A stretch of DNA of 36,800 nucleotides from Dyella sp. EPa41 (lineage in GTDB: Bacteria > Pseudomonadota > Gammaproteobacteria > Xanthomonadales > Rhodanobacteraceae), in contig NZ_BCPR01000045.1 in the NCBI RefSeq assembly GCF_016586165.1, positions 1 through 36,800 of the forward strand. Direction: 5' to 3'. Of the stretch, positions 14,387 to 22,348 are shown piece by piece; within the stretch, counting starts at the first letter, position 1, and each line of letters starts with the position of its first letter. The notes under the pieces were generated by a model that did not search any database, had not been told where the DNA came from, and saw only the letters and a program-made list of their open reading frames with translations. The translations under genes were made by a program, and so were the position numbers.

Positions 14387-15220
14387 TCATGCCGACCAGC
14401 TCTCCTCGATGTGCATCGTGATGCGTTTGTCGGTGATGTCGAACGTGCTGTTTTGCAGCGACGTGGCGAGTTGATCGTCGATGACGGCAAGGGCCAGCGT
14501 GCGCGCGCCGTCATGGGCGACATCGAGCAATTGGGCCGCTCCTTCGTCGCCATGGCGCAGCAAGGTGCCCCCAGTCAAGTACTGCGACAATACGACGCAA
14601 TGCATATGCCGCTTGTGGCCCCCGCGATAGTGCAGCCGGGCCACGATCTCCTGGCCCGGATAGCAGCCCTTGTCGAATGACACGGCGCGCAGGCGTTCCA
14701 GGGAGAGGGCCGGTGGCAGCAACGTGCCAAGCACGTTGTCCGGCAGCCATGGCCAGCCGGCGACAACTTGCGGCAACTGCCAGGCGTCGTCATCCCGTTC
14801 GGCGCCAACGACGAGGCTGTGGCCGCCGCAGCCGATCCTGTAAGCATCGCCTTCACGAGCCACGGCGTAAGTGTCCGTCGCGGGGCCGGTGCCGAGGCGC
14901 CGCGGCGCGTGGGCGGTCAACCTTACCTTGGCGCGGAATACGAAGCGCTGCAGTGACTGCGCCATGGACGCGGCGTCGCCCCCACGCAACAGCACGAGCA
15001 AGGCGTCATCGGCAACGCGGGCAAGATGGAACAGGGCGAGTACCCGGCCTTGCGCGTCAAGCCACGCGCTGAACTGCCACTGCCCGACGGCGAGCGCCTG
15101 GACGTTGCTGCTGAATTGGGCCTGGGCGAACGCAAGAGCGTCTGCGCCTTCGATCGACAGGGTCTGTGCGGAGTGGTGTGTAACCATAGATGGGCGAGGT
15201 GAGGGCAGGGCGTCCGCCAT
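14387..15220 (-). CDS. ygfZ: YgfZ/GcvT-domain folate-binding protein
   Basis: YgfZ (IBA57-type) proteins bind tetrahydrofolate and support Fe-S cluster enzyme assembly or repair. The 277-residue product has the diagnostic K-G-C-Y-x-G-Q-E sequence (KGCYPGQEIVARLHYRG, about residues 184-200) with the conserved cysteine, plus an N-terminal GcvT-like segment (FAQAQFSSNVQALAVGQWQFSAWLDAQGRVL). An alternative ATG at 15187 would remove 11 residues (giving MVTHHSAQ); neither site has a clear Shine-Dalgarno sequence. It is divergent from the sdh locus, whose SdhB is an Fe-S protein. The proximity makes functional sense but proves nothing. Confidence 0.9.
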   Translation of the reverse strand: MADALPSPRPSMVTHHSAQTLSIEGADALAFAQAQFSSNVQALAVGQWQFSAWLDAQGRVLALFHLARVADDALLVLLRGGDAASMAQSLQRFVFRAKVRLTAHAPRRLGTGPATDTYAVAREGDAYRIGCGGHSLVVGAERDDDAWQLPQVVAGWPWLPDNVLGTLLPPALSLERLRAVSFDKGCYPGQEIVARLHYRGGHKRHMHCVVLSQYLTGGTLLRHGDEGAAQLLDVAHDGARTLALAVIDDQLATSLQNSTFDITDKRITMHIEESWSA

Positions 15221-15314
15221 ACAAGTGTGGTCCGCTTACTGTCAGACGATCACCTCGCCGTCAAGGTTGTGCTGCATTTACGCAAGTATTACGCTTTTAC
15301 GGCTTTCACATACC

Positions 15315-15482
15315 ATGTCCGATACGTCCTCCCAACCAAAGTCCTCGCCGGCTTCCGCTCCCGCGGAACAAGCGACCGTGCCTGCCGTTCCGGCAACGGA
15401 AAAGACCCCGGCTGAGCGGCCGGCCCCGGATCCCACGCGCTACGGCGATTGGGAAAAGAACGGGCGCTGTATCGACTTCTGA
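15315..15482 (+). CDS. DUF1674 protein, SDHAF4-like succinate dehydrogenase assembly factor
   Basis: A 55-residue protein with a disordered, proline/alanine-rich N-terminus and the C-terminal signature RYGDWEKNGRCIDF that defines DUF1674. The mitochondrial member SDHAF4/Sdh8 binds flavinated SdhA and promotes complex II assembly. The gene is 87 nt upstream of sdhC in the same orientation, which supports the same role. The ATG at 15315 fits the short family size. It is easily missed because of its size. Bacterial function is inferred from the eukaryotic family and the context. Confidence 0.85.
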   Translation: MSDTSSQPKSSPASAPAEQATVPAVPATEKTPAERPAPDPTRYGDWEKNGRCIDF

Positions 15483-15569
15483 TCCTCGCCGCGCCGGCTC
15501 CGCGCCGGCGTCGTCGGAGATAGGGAAGGGCGGTAAAGGGCATCAGCGATTCCACCCAGGATAGCCGCC

Positions 15570-15965
15570 ATGGCAGACACGCAACGACCGCTCTCTCCAC
15601 ACATGGGCATATATAAGTGGCAGGTGCAGATGGTGACATCCATCGTGCATCGCGCTACCGGCATTGCCCTATCCGTCGGAACCCTGCTCGTCCTGTGGGG
15701 AGTGTTCTCCCTCGCGACCGGCGAAGACAGCTACAACCAGTTCAAGACCTGCATCGGCAGCCCGATCGGTCTGATCCTGCTGTTTGGCTGGACGTGGGCG
15801 TTGTTCTATCACCTGTGCAACGGCATCCGCCATCTTCTGCAGGACGGTGGCATGGGTTACGCCATCCCGCAGTTCGTTCGCTCCAGCTGGCTGTCGATCA
15901 TCGTGAGCATCGTGTTGACGCTGGTGGTGTGGGCCTATGTGCTGACTTCCGGAGGTGCCGCATGA
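15570..15965 (+). CDS. sdhC: Succinate dehydrogenase cytochrome b556 subunit
   Basis: SdhC is one of two membrane anchors of complex II, binding haem b and ubiquinone. The 131-residue protein has three membrane helices. Family features are the N-terminal RPLSPHMGIYKWQ, the Ser/Arg quinone-site segment SIVHRATGIALS and the haem-ligand histidine region ALFYHLCNGIRHLLQDGG. The start is preceded by a moderate ribosome-binding site. Its stop overlaps the sdhD start (ATGA). Confidence 0.95.
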   Translation: MADTQRPLSPHMGIYKWQVQMVTSIVHRATGIALSVGTLLVLWGVFSLATGEDSYNQFKTCIGSPIGLILLFGWTWALFYHLCNGIRHLLQDGGMGYAIPQFVRSSWLSIIVSIVLTLVVWAYVLTSGGAA

Positions 15966-16375
15966 GCGCGAACGGCCAGAAGCACGACGTGCGCAGCGAC
16001 CTGCGCAATCCGCTCAAGCGCGCCCGCGGCCTCGGTTCGGCGCAGTCCGGCGTCGGCCATTGGTGGACGCAGCGCGTCACCGCGACCGCGCTGGTATTCC
16101 TCGGCGTCTGGTTCGTGTTGACCGTGCTCGGCATGCTGCACGCCGACTACGCCACGGCCCGCTCGGTCGTCGCCAAGCCGTGGAACGCGGTGCTGCTGGT
16201 GGCCTTCGTGCTCACCATGTGCTGGCACGCGGTGCTCGGCCTGCAGATCGTGATCGAGGACTACGTGCATACGCGCTGGAAGGAAGTTGCCCTCCTGGTG
16301 CTGGTGAAGTTCATTGCAGTGCTCGGCACGCTGGCCACGTTGATGGCGGTGCTGCGCGTGGCGCTGGGAGCCTGA
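15962..16375 (+). CDS. sdhD: Succinate dehydrogenase membrane anchor subunit
   Basis: SdhD completes the membrane domain of complex II. The 137-residue product has a hydrophilic N-terminus ([20 protein letters not shown]) followed by [11 protein letters not shown] and three helices. The sequence [14 protein letters not shown] contains the conserved Asp-Tyr pair of the quinone site. The ATG at 15962 overlaps the sdhC stop; longer upstream frames lie within sdhC and are rejected. Confidence 0.95.
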   Translation: MSANGQKHDVRSDLRNPLKRARGLGSAQSGVGHWWTQRVTATALVFLGVWFVLTVLGMLHADYATARSVVAKPWNAVLLVAFVLTMCWHAVLGLQIVIEDYVHTRWKEVALLVLVKFIAVLGTLATLMAVLRVALGA

Positions 16376-16379
16376 TTCC

Positions 16380-18167
16380 ATGGAAAGCTACAAGATCCAA
16401 CAGCATAAGTACGACGTGATCGTGGTCGGCGCCGGCGGCGCCGGCCTGCGCGCCACCTTCGGTCTCGCCGAAAAGGGCCTCAAGGCCGCGTGCATCACCA
16501 AGGTGTTCCCGACGCGCTCGCACACCGTGGCGGCGCAGGGCGGCATCTCGGCGGCGCTCGGCAACATGGGCGAGGACGACTGGCGCTTCCATTTCTACGA
16601 CACCATCAAGGGCTCCGACTGGCTCGGCGACCAGGATGCGATCGAATACATGTGCCGCGAGGCGATTCCGGCCATCATCGAGCTGGAACACTACGGCGTG
16701 CCGTTCTCGCGTACCGAGGAAGGCAAGATCTACCAGCGTCCGTTCGGTGGCATGACCACGCATTACGGCAAGGGCACCGCGCAGCGCACCTGCGCCGCGG
16801 CCGACCGTACCGGCCACGCCATCCTTCATACGCTGTACCAGCAGGCGCTGGCGCATGACGCCACGTTCTTCATCGAGTACTTCGCCATCGACCTCATCTT
16901 CGACGAAGAGGGCGTGTGCCGCGGCGTGCTCGCGCTGGACATGAACGAGGGCACCTTGCATTTCTTCCGCGGTCAGTCCGTGGTGCTGGCGACGGGCGGC
17001 TACGGCCGTGCGTACTTCAGCGCCACCTCGGCCCATACCTGCACCGGCGACGGTGGCGGCATGGTGTTGCGCGCGGGCCTCGCGCTGCAGGACATGGAGT
17101 TCGTGCAATTCCATCCGACCGGCATCTACGGTTCGGGCTGCCTGATCACCGAAGGCGTGCGTGGCGAGGGTGGTTACCTCACCAACTCCAACGGCGAGCG
17201 CTTCATGGAGCGCTATGCGCCGAATGCCAAGGATCTCGCATCGCGTGACGTGGTCAGCCGCGCCATGACGATGGAGATCCGCGAAGGCCGCGGCGTGGGC
17301 GAGCACAAGGACCACATCCACATCAACCTGATGCACCTGGGCGCGGAAGTGATCCACGAGCGCCTGCCGGGCATCGCCGAGTCGGCGCGCATCTTCGCCG
17401 GCGTGGACGTGACCAAGGAGCCGATCCCGGTGATCCCGACCGTCCACTACAACATGGGCGGCATCCCGACCAACTACCACGGCGAAGTGGTGCAGAAGCG
17501 TGGCGACGACGTCGACGCGGTCGTGCCGGGCCTGTTCGCCATCGGCGAAGCGGCCTGCGTGTCCGTGCACGGCGCCAACCGCCTGGGTTCCAACTCGCTG
17601 CTCGACCTGGTGGTGTTCGGTCGCGCCGTGGCGAACCGCTGCGCCGAGATCATCACGCCAGGCACACCGCACAAGGACCTGCCGGCCAGCGTGCTGGACA
17701 AGGCGCTGGCGCGTTTCGATGGCCTGCGCAACGCCAAGGGCAGCCAGCCCACCGCGAAGATCCGCGCCGAAATGCAGCGCACCATGCAGTCCGACGCCGC
17801 GGTGTTCCGCACGGGCGAGTCGCTCAAGGAAGGCTGCGAGAAGATCTCCAAGGTACGCGAGTCCTTCAAGGACGTGGGCGTCAGCGACCGGTCGCTGGTG
17901 TGGAACTCCGACCTGATCGAGACGCTGGAACTCGCCAACCTGCTCGACCAGGCCGTGGCTACCATGTATTCGGCGGCCCAGCGCGAGGAGAGCCGCGGCG
18001 CCCATGCCCGCGAAGACTTCCCGGAGCGCGACGACGCCCACTGGCAGAAGCACACGCTGGTGGCGGTCGACGAGAGCGGCAAGGCCAGCTTCGATTTCCG
18101 TCCGGTGCACATGTACACCATGACGAGCGATGTCGAAGTGGTCCCGCCGAAGAAGCGCGTTTACTGA
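16380..18167 (+). CDS. sdhA: Succinate dehydrogenase flavoprotein subunit
   Basis: SdhA oxidises succinate to fumarate with covalently bound FAD. The 595-residue protein has the dinucleotide-binding [10 protein letters not shown] (about residues 15-24) and the flavin-attachment histidine at residue 48 ([11 protein letters not shown]). It also has the catalytic block [20 protein letters not shown], and [19 protein letters not shown] near the FAD. Size and C-terminus (PPKKRVY) are typical. It starts 4 nt after sdhD. A perfect hairpin lies between its stop and sdhB. Confidence 0.97.
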   Translation: MESYKIQQHKYDVIVVGAGGAGLRATFGLAEKGLKAACITKVFPTRSHTVAAQGGISAALGNMGEDDWRFHFYDTIKGSDWLGDQDAIEYMCREAIPAIIELEHYGVPFSRTEEGKIYQRPFGGMTTHYGKGTAQRTCAAADRTGHAILHTLYQQALAHDATFFIEYFAIDLIFDEEGVCRGVLALDMNEGTLHFFRGQSVVLATGGYGRAYFSATSAHTCTGDGGGMVLRAGLALQDMEFVQFHPTGIYGSGCLITEGVRGEGGYLTNSNGERFMERYAPNAKDLASRDVVSRAMTMEIREGRGVGEHKDHIHINLMHLGAEVIHERLPGIAESARIFAGVDVTKEPIPVIPTVHYNMGGIPTNYHGEVVQKRGDDVDAVVPGLFAIGEAACVSVHGANRLGSNSLLDLVVFGRAVANRCAEIITPGTPHKDLPASVLDKALARFDGLRNAKGSQPTAKIRAEMQRTMQSDAAVFRTGESLKEGCEKISKVRESFKDVGVSDRSLVWNSDLIETLELANLLDQAVATMYSAAQREESRGAHAREDFPERDDAHWQKHTLVAVDESGKASFDFRPVHMYTMTSDVEVVPPKKRVY

Positions 18168-18175
18168 TCGCAAGC

Positions 18176-18196
18176 GGGGAGCCTTGATGGCTCCCC
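18176..18196 (+). terminator. Hairpin in the sdhA-sdhB gap (attenuator or mRNA-processing site)
   Basis: A perfect 8-bp stem GGGGAGCC/GGCTCCCC with a 5-nt loop lies 8 nt after the sdhA stop, in a 92-nt gap before sdhB. No T-run follows, so full termination is unlikely. It may act as a partial terminator or stabilise the upstream message, changing the SdhA:SdhB transcript ratio. This role is inferred. Confidence 0.4.
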
Positions 18197-18259
18197 GACG
18201 TTGTACCGGCGCTCGCAAGGCGAGCTGTTACGGCAAGCACGAATTTAAGTGAGGCAAAC

Positions 18260-19039
18260 GTGGCCGAGTTTTCGCTACCCAAGAATTCCAAGGTCCAGCC
18301 GGGCAAGCACTTTCCGGCGAAGGACGCGAAGAAGCCCCGTACGTTCCGCATCTATCGCTGGAGCCCGGACGACGGCCAGAACCCGCGCATCGACACCTAC
18401 GAGGTGGATCTTGCCGCGTGCGGCCCGATGGTTCTGGACGCCCTTCTCAAGATCAAGAACGAGATCGATCCGACGCTGACGCTGCGCCGCTCGTGCCGCG
18501 AAGGCATCTGCGGTTCGTGCGCGATGAACATCGACGGCACCAACACCCTGGCCTGTACCAAGGCCATCGGCGATTGCGAGTCCGGCGACGTGAAGATCTA
18601 TCCGCTGCCGCACATGCCGGTGGTGAAGGATCTGGTGCCGGATCTCACGCACTTCTACGCACAGTTCGCCTCGATCAAACCGTGGCTGCGCACGCAGAGC
18701 GCGGCGCCGGACCGCGAGCGCCTGCAGTCGCCGGAAGACCGCAAGAAGCTCGACGGTCTCTACGAGTGCATCCTGTGCGCCTGCTGCTCGACCAGCTGCC
18801 CGAGCTACTGGTGGAACGGCGACCGCTACCTCGGCCCGGCGATCCTGCTGCAGGCCTATCGCTGGATCGTGGATAGCCGCGATGAGGACACCGGCGCCCG
18901 CCTGGACGATCTGGAAGATCCGTTCAAGCTGTATCGCTGCCACACCATCATGAACTGCGCACGCACGTGCCCGAAGGGCCTGAACCCTGCCAAGGCGATC
19001 GCGGAGATCAAGAAGCTGATCGTCGAACGCCGTTCGTAA
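18260..19039 (+). CDS. sdhB: Succinate dehydrogenase iron-sulfur subunit
   Basis: SdhB carries electrons from SdhA to quinone through three Fe-S clusters. The 259-residue product has the [2Fe-2S] ligands in CREGICGSC and a later cysteine (residues 79, 84, 87, 99). The 4Fe-4S/3Fe-4S ligands are in [16 protein letters not shown] and [17 protein letters not shown]. The start is a GTG at 18260 with GAGG 6 nt upstream; no ATG fits. Length is slightly above the E. coli protein because of an N-terminal extension (about 25 residues), as is common in alpha- and gammaproteobacterial relatives of the mitochondrial enzyme. Confidence 0.96.
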   Translation: MAEFSLPKNSKVQPGKHFPAKDAKKPRTFRIYRWSPDDGQNPRIDTYEVDLAACGPMVLDALLKIKNEIDPTLTLRRSCREGICGSCAMNIDGTNTLACTKAIGDCESGDVKIYPLPHMPVVKDLVPDLTHFYAQFASIKPWLRTQSAAPDRERLQSPEDRKKLDGLYECILCACCSTSCPSYWWNGDRYLGPAILLQAYRWIVDSRDEDTGARLDDLEDPFKLYRCHTIMNCARTCPKGLNPAKAIAEIKKLIVERRS

Positions 19040-19048
19040 TTGACGCGC

Positions 19049-19355
19049 TTTTCCCTCTCCCTGTCGGTGAGAGGGGATGAGGGGCGGATGCTCGCGTGAG
19101 AGCTTCCACTTGCCAAGTCTGAGGCAAGATGGGCCCCTCACCTCGGTCCTCTCCCCAAAGGGGAGAGGAAGAAAAGCGGGAGGCGGGCCGCAATGGACGA
19201 AATCAGCGCGCTTTCCCCTCTCCCCTCCGGGGAAAGGGTAGGGTGAGGGGCGGGTGCTCGCGTAACAGCGTCCACTTGCCAAGACTGAAGCAAGATGGAC
19301 CCCTCACCACGGTCCGCTCCCCTCCGGGAGAGGAAGAAGCAGGAGGCGATTCGCA
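19049..19355. repeat. Tandem intergenic repeat between sdhB and sdhE, two units
   Basis: The 316-nt gap between sdhB and sdhE is filled by two diverged direct copies, roughly 19049-19210 and 19211-19370. Shared blocks include GAGGGGCGG, TGCTCGCGT, TCCACTTGCCAAG, GCAAGATGG, CCCCTCACC and GAGAGGAAGAA. Each unit contains self-complementary CCTCTCC/GGAGAGG pieces able to form hairpins. The first unit ends in GGGAGG and GCAATGGACGAAATC (19180-19206). This mirrors the ribosome-binding site and first codons of sdhE (GGAGGCGATTCGCAATGGAT), so the duplication includes the start of sdhE. It resembles the CCTCTCC-rich intergenic repeats common in proteobacteria. Confidence 0.75.
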
Positions 19356-19604
19356 ATGGATGAAGCCCGCATCAAGCGCCTGCGCTGGCGGACCCGCCGC
19401 GGCACCCGCGAGCTCGACGCGCTGTTCGGCGGCTGGCTGGACGAGCGTTTTGCCGGCGCCGACGAAGCCCAGCGCCAGGCCTTCGACGAACTCCTTGACG
19501 TGCAGGATCCGGACCTCTGGGACTGGGTGATGGGTCACGCCAAGGCGACGCGCCCGGATTGGCAAGCCATCATCGATGACATCCGCGCCCGCCATCGGCT
19601 TTGA
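19356..19604 (+). CDS. sdhE: FAD assembly factor SdhE
   Basis: SdhE (SDHAF2/Sdh5 homologue) promotes covalent attachment of FAD to SdhA. The 82-residue protein has the defining RGxxE motif (RGTRELD, residues 15-21) and the conserved C-terminal part with FDELLDVQDPDLWDWVMG. It is preceded by a strong ribosome-binding site (AGGAGG). It lies 316 nt after sdhB, separated by a tandem repeat, and overlaps the next gene by 29 nt. Confidence 0.93.
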   Translation: MDEARIKRLRWRTRRGTRELDALFGGWLDERFAGADEAQRQAFDELLDVQDPDLWDWVMGHAKATRPDWQAIIDDIRARHRL

Positions 19605-20028
19605 ATACCGGCCGTCGCGCTGGTTGGGGCGTGCCCTCGTGGCGATGGCCGTGCTGGCTTTGCTGGCGCTCTCGCTGAGTGCCGTTCCGGCGATTGCCAA
19701 AGTCGCGTTGGCCATGGTGCTGCTGGCCGCAGTCATTCGGGCCTGGAGGCGTTTTTCCCGTTCTTCCGTCGTCGCCGCTGGCTGGACCCAGCGTGGTGGC
19801 TGGACATTGCGGATGGCCGGCGGCGAGGACCAGCCGGCGTCGCTGCGTGCGTTTCGCATGGCGGGGGAACGTATCGTGTGGCTGCATCTCGTTGCACCCG
19901 GCCGGAGGCATGTTTCGCTGCTGCTGGCCCCGGACAACAGCGACGGTGACATTCGACGACGACTCCGCATGCGCCTGGTCTTGGCCTCGAAAGGCGAGCA
20001 CCACGCCGCCGGGCACTCTGCCGGCTGA
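19576..20028 (+). CDS. YgfX-like membrane protein (CptA-type)
   Basis: A 150-residue inner-membrane protein with two close helices at about residues 17-54, followed by a cytoplasmic beta-rich domain (VVAAGWTQRGGWTLR, HVSLLLAPDNSDGDIRRRLRMRL). This layout, and its overlap with sdhE, match YgfX of the E. coli ygfYX (sdhE-ygfX) pair. There it has been described both as a cytoskeleton-targeting toxin (CptA) and as an SdhE partner. The 29-nt overlap means tight coupling with sdhE. Sequence similarity to YgfX is weak by eye, so context carries much of the assignment. Confidence 0.72.
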   Translation: MTSAPAIGFEYRPSRWLGRALVAMAVLALLALSLSAVPAIAKVALAMVLLAAVIRAWRRFSRSSVVAAGWTQRGGWTLRMAGGEDQPASLRAFRMAGERIVWLHLVAPGRRHVSLLLAPDNSDGDIRRRLRMRLVLASKGEHHAAGHSAG

Positions 20029-20092
20029 ACGCGGTCCTACGGTTTGGCCGCATCTCGGGCGATAATCAGCGCCACTCGGGCGGCCAGCCCGC

Positions 20093-20280
20093 AGAGTCTG
20101 GTTTCATATTCCAAGTGCCTCGCGCCGGGTCTGTTTGCCCGCAGGGCAAGGAAGAACGAGGGAGTGTACGTCGGTACACGACTGAGTGATGACGCAGACC
20201 TGTGGACAAACAGACCCGGCCCTTCGGGTTGGGCTTGAACAAGCCCAACCCGAGGTACCTGGAATACGAAACCAGACTCT
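20093..20280. repeat. Structured intergenic repeat element, copy 2
   Basis: Same family as 1432-1699, in plus orientation, ending 19 nt before the lolC start. Outer arms 20093-20122 and 20251-20280 form a 30-bp inverted repeat with two mismatches and one G-T. A perfect 14-bp stem pairs 20124-20137 with 20207-20220, continuing after one mismatch into CCGCAGG/CCTGTGG. The central hairpin is at 20164-20179 (GTGTAC, GTCG loop, GTACAC). The single-stranded blocks GGAAGAACGAGGGA and GACTGAGTGATGACGCAG flank it. A second hairpin at 20226-20251 (GGGTTGGGCTTG, AA, CAAGCCCAACCC) is perfect over 12 bp. It leaves only a short stretch (20029-20092) after the ygfX-like gene. Confidence 0.85.
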
Positions 20281-20299
20281 TAGACAAGCGACCGTCCTA

Positions 20300-21539
20300 A
20301 TGTTCCGACCGCTCGAGTTATTCATCGGCCTGCGTTACACCCGCGCCAAGCGTCGCAACCAGTTCATCTCCTTCATTTCCACGGTCTCGATCGTGTGCAT
20401 CGCCATCAGCGTCACCGCGCTGATCACGGTGATGTCGGTGATGAACGGCTTCGACGACGAGCTGCGTTCGCGCATCCTCGGCGCCATCTCGCACGCCACC
20501 GTGTCCGGCATGCCGGGGCAGAGCGTGCAGGAGTGGCCGCGCGCGGTGCAGATTGCCGAAGCCAACAAGCACGTGAAGGGCGCGGCGCCGTACGTGGAAA
20601 CCGAGGCGTTCCTGCAGGCGCGACGCCCGAGCGGGGCGGTGGTGCGTGGCATCGAGCCCGCCCAGGAATCCAAGGTGTCCGACATCGGCCAGCACATGGT
20701 CGAAGGCCAGTTGAGCGATCTCACGCCGGGCAGCTGGAACATCGTGCTCGGCCGCGAACTGGCCATGACACTGGGCGTGGCCGTGGGCGACAAGGTCATC
20801 ATGGCGGTGCCCGCGTTCCACTCGTCCCCGATCACCGGAAGCGTGCCGAACCTGCGCAGTTTCAAGGTGGCGGGCGTGTTCGAGATGGGCATGCAGGAGT
20901 TCGATTCGGGGCTGGCGCTGGTCAACATGGCCGATGCCGAGCGCATCAACCAGATCGATGGTCCCACCGGCATCCGCCTGCGCCTGGATGACATGTTCAA
21001 CGCGCGCAGCGTGGCGCACGAGCTGGCCGACCAGCTCGGCCAGGTCTATCGCGTGGAGACCTGGATGGACAGCCATGCCAACTTCTTCTCCGCCATCTCG
21101 ATGGAAAAGAAGGTGATGTTCATCATCCTCTCGCTGATCATCCTGGTCGCGGTGATCAACCTCATTTCCATGCTGATGATGCTGGTGACGGACAAGCAGG
21201 CCGACATCGCGATCCTGCGCACCCTGGGTTCCACGCCGCGGAGCATCATGGGCATGTTCATGGTGCAGGGCGTGCTGGTGGGTTTCGTCGGCATTGGCTT
21301 CGGCGTGACGCTGGGCTCGCTGCTGTCGTGGAAGCTGCCTGGCATCGTGAAGTGGATCGAGCATGTCACCGGCGTTACCTTCCTTTCGCCGGACGTCTAT
21401 TACATCAGCGAATTGCCGAGCAAGCTCGACGCGAGCGACGTGGGCTGGGTGGCGTTGATCACCTTCCTGTTCTCGCTGCTGGCTACCCTTTACCCCGCAT
21501 GGCGCGCGTCGCGCACCCAGCCCGCGCAGGCCCTGCGCT

Positions 21540-21547
<8 letters not shown>
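20300..21547 (+). CDS. lolC: Lipoprotein-releasing ABC transporter permease (LolC/LolE family)
   Basis: LolC/E are the inner-membrane permeases of LolCDE, which extracts lipoproteins for transfer to LolA. The 415-residue protein begins [20 protein letters not shown] and has one N-terminal helix (about 22-50), a large periplasmic domain and three C-terminal helices (FtsX-like). The conserved [14 protein letters not shown] and [15 protein letters not shown] occur in the expected places. Only one permease gene accompanies lolD here. It could therefore be a LolF-type protein acting as a homodimer, or its partner may be elsewhere. The ATG at 20300 is chosen; the frame stays open upstream into repeat element copy 2. 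No strong ribosome-binding site is visible. It overlaps lolD by 8 nt. Confidence 0.9.
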
Positions 21548-22244
<697 letters not shown>

Positions 22245-22348
22245 TCATCCCGTGGCGTCGGCACCGCTGAAAGGAGCGGACGCCTACATGGTTTTCCGAC
22301 GTCGCCCAGGCTCGCGCGCACTAAGCTGACTCCTTCCTTTGGAAGGGG

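Noticed and set aside
16311-18218. A 635-codon open frame on the minus strand opposite sdhA
   Set aside because: The plus strand encodes a full, motif-complete SdhA. The antisense frame is histidine/arginine/valine-rich without any family motif, as expected from GC-rich codon bias.
19576-20028. Reading the sdhE-ygfX pair as a classical toxin-antitoxin module
   Set aside because: SdhE is an FAD assembly factor. The toxin label for YgfX is debated, and the location beside sdhCDAB favours a complex II-related role.
20164-20200. Resemblance of the CTGAGTGATGA stretch in the repeat core to box C/D sequences
   Set aside because: Box C/D RNAs are archaeal and eukaryotic. The match is short and not accompanied by a proper D box and guide arrangement.
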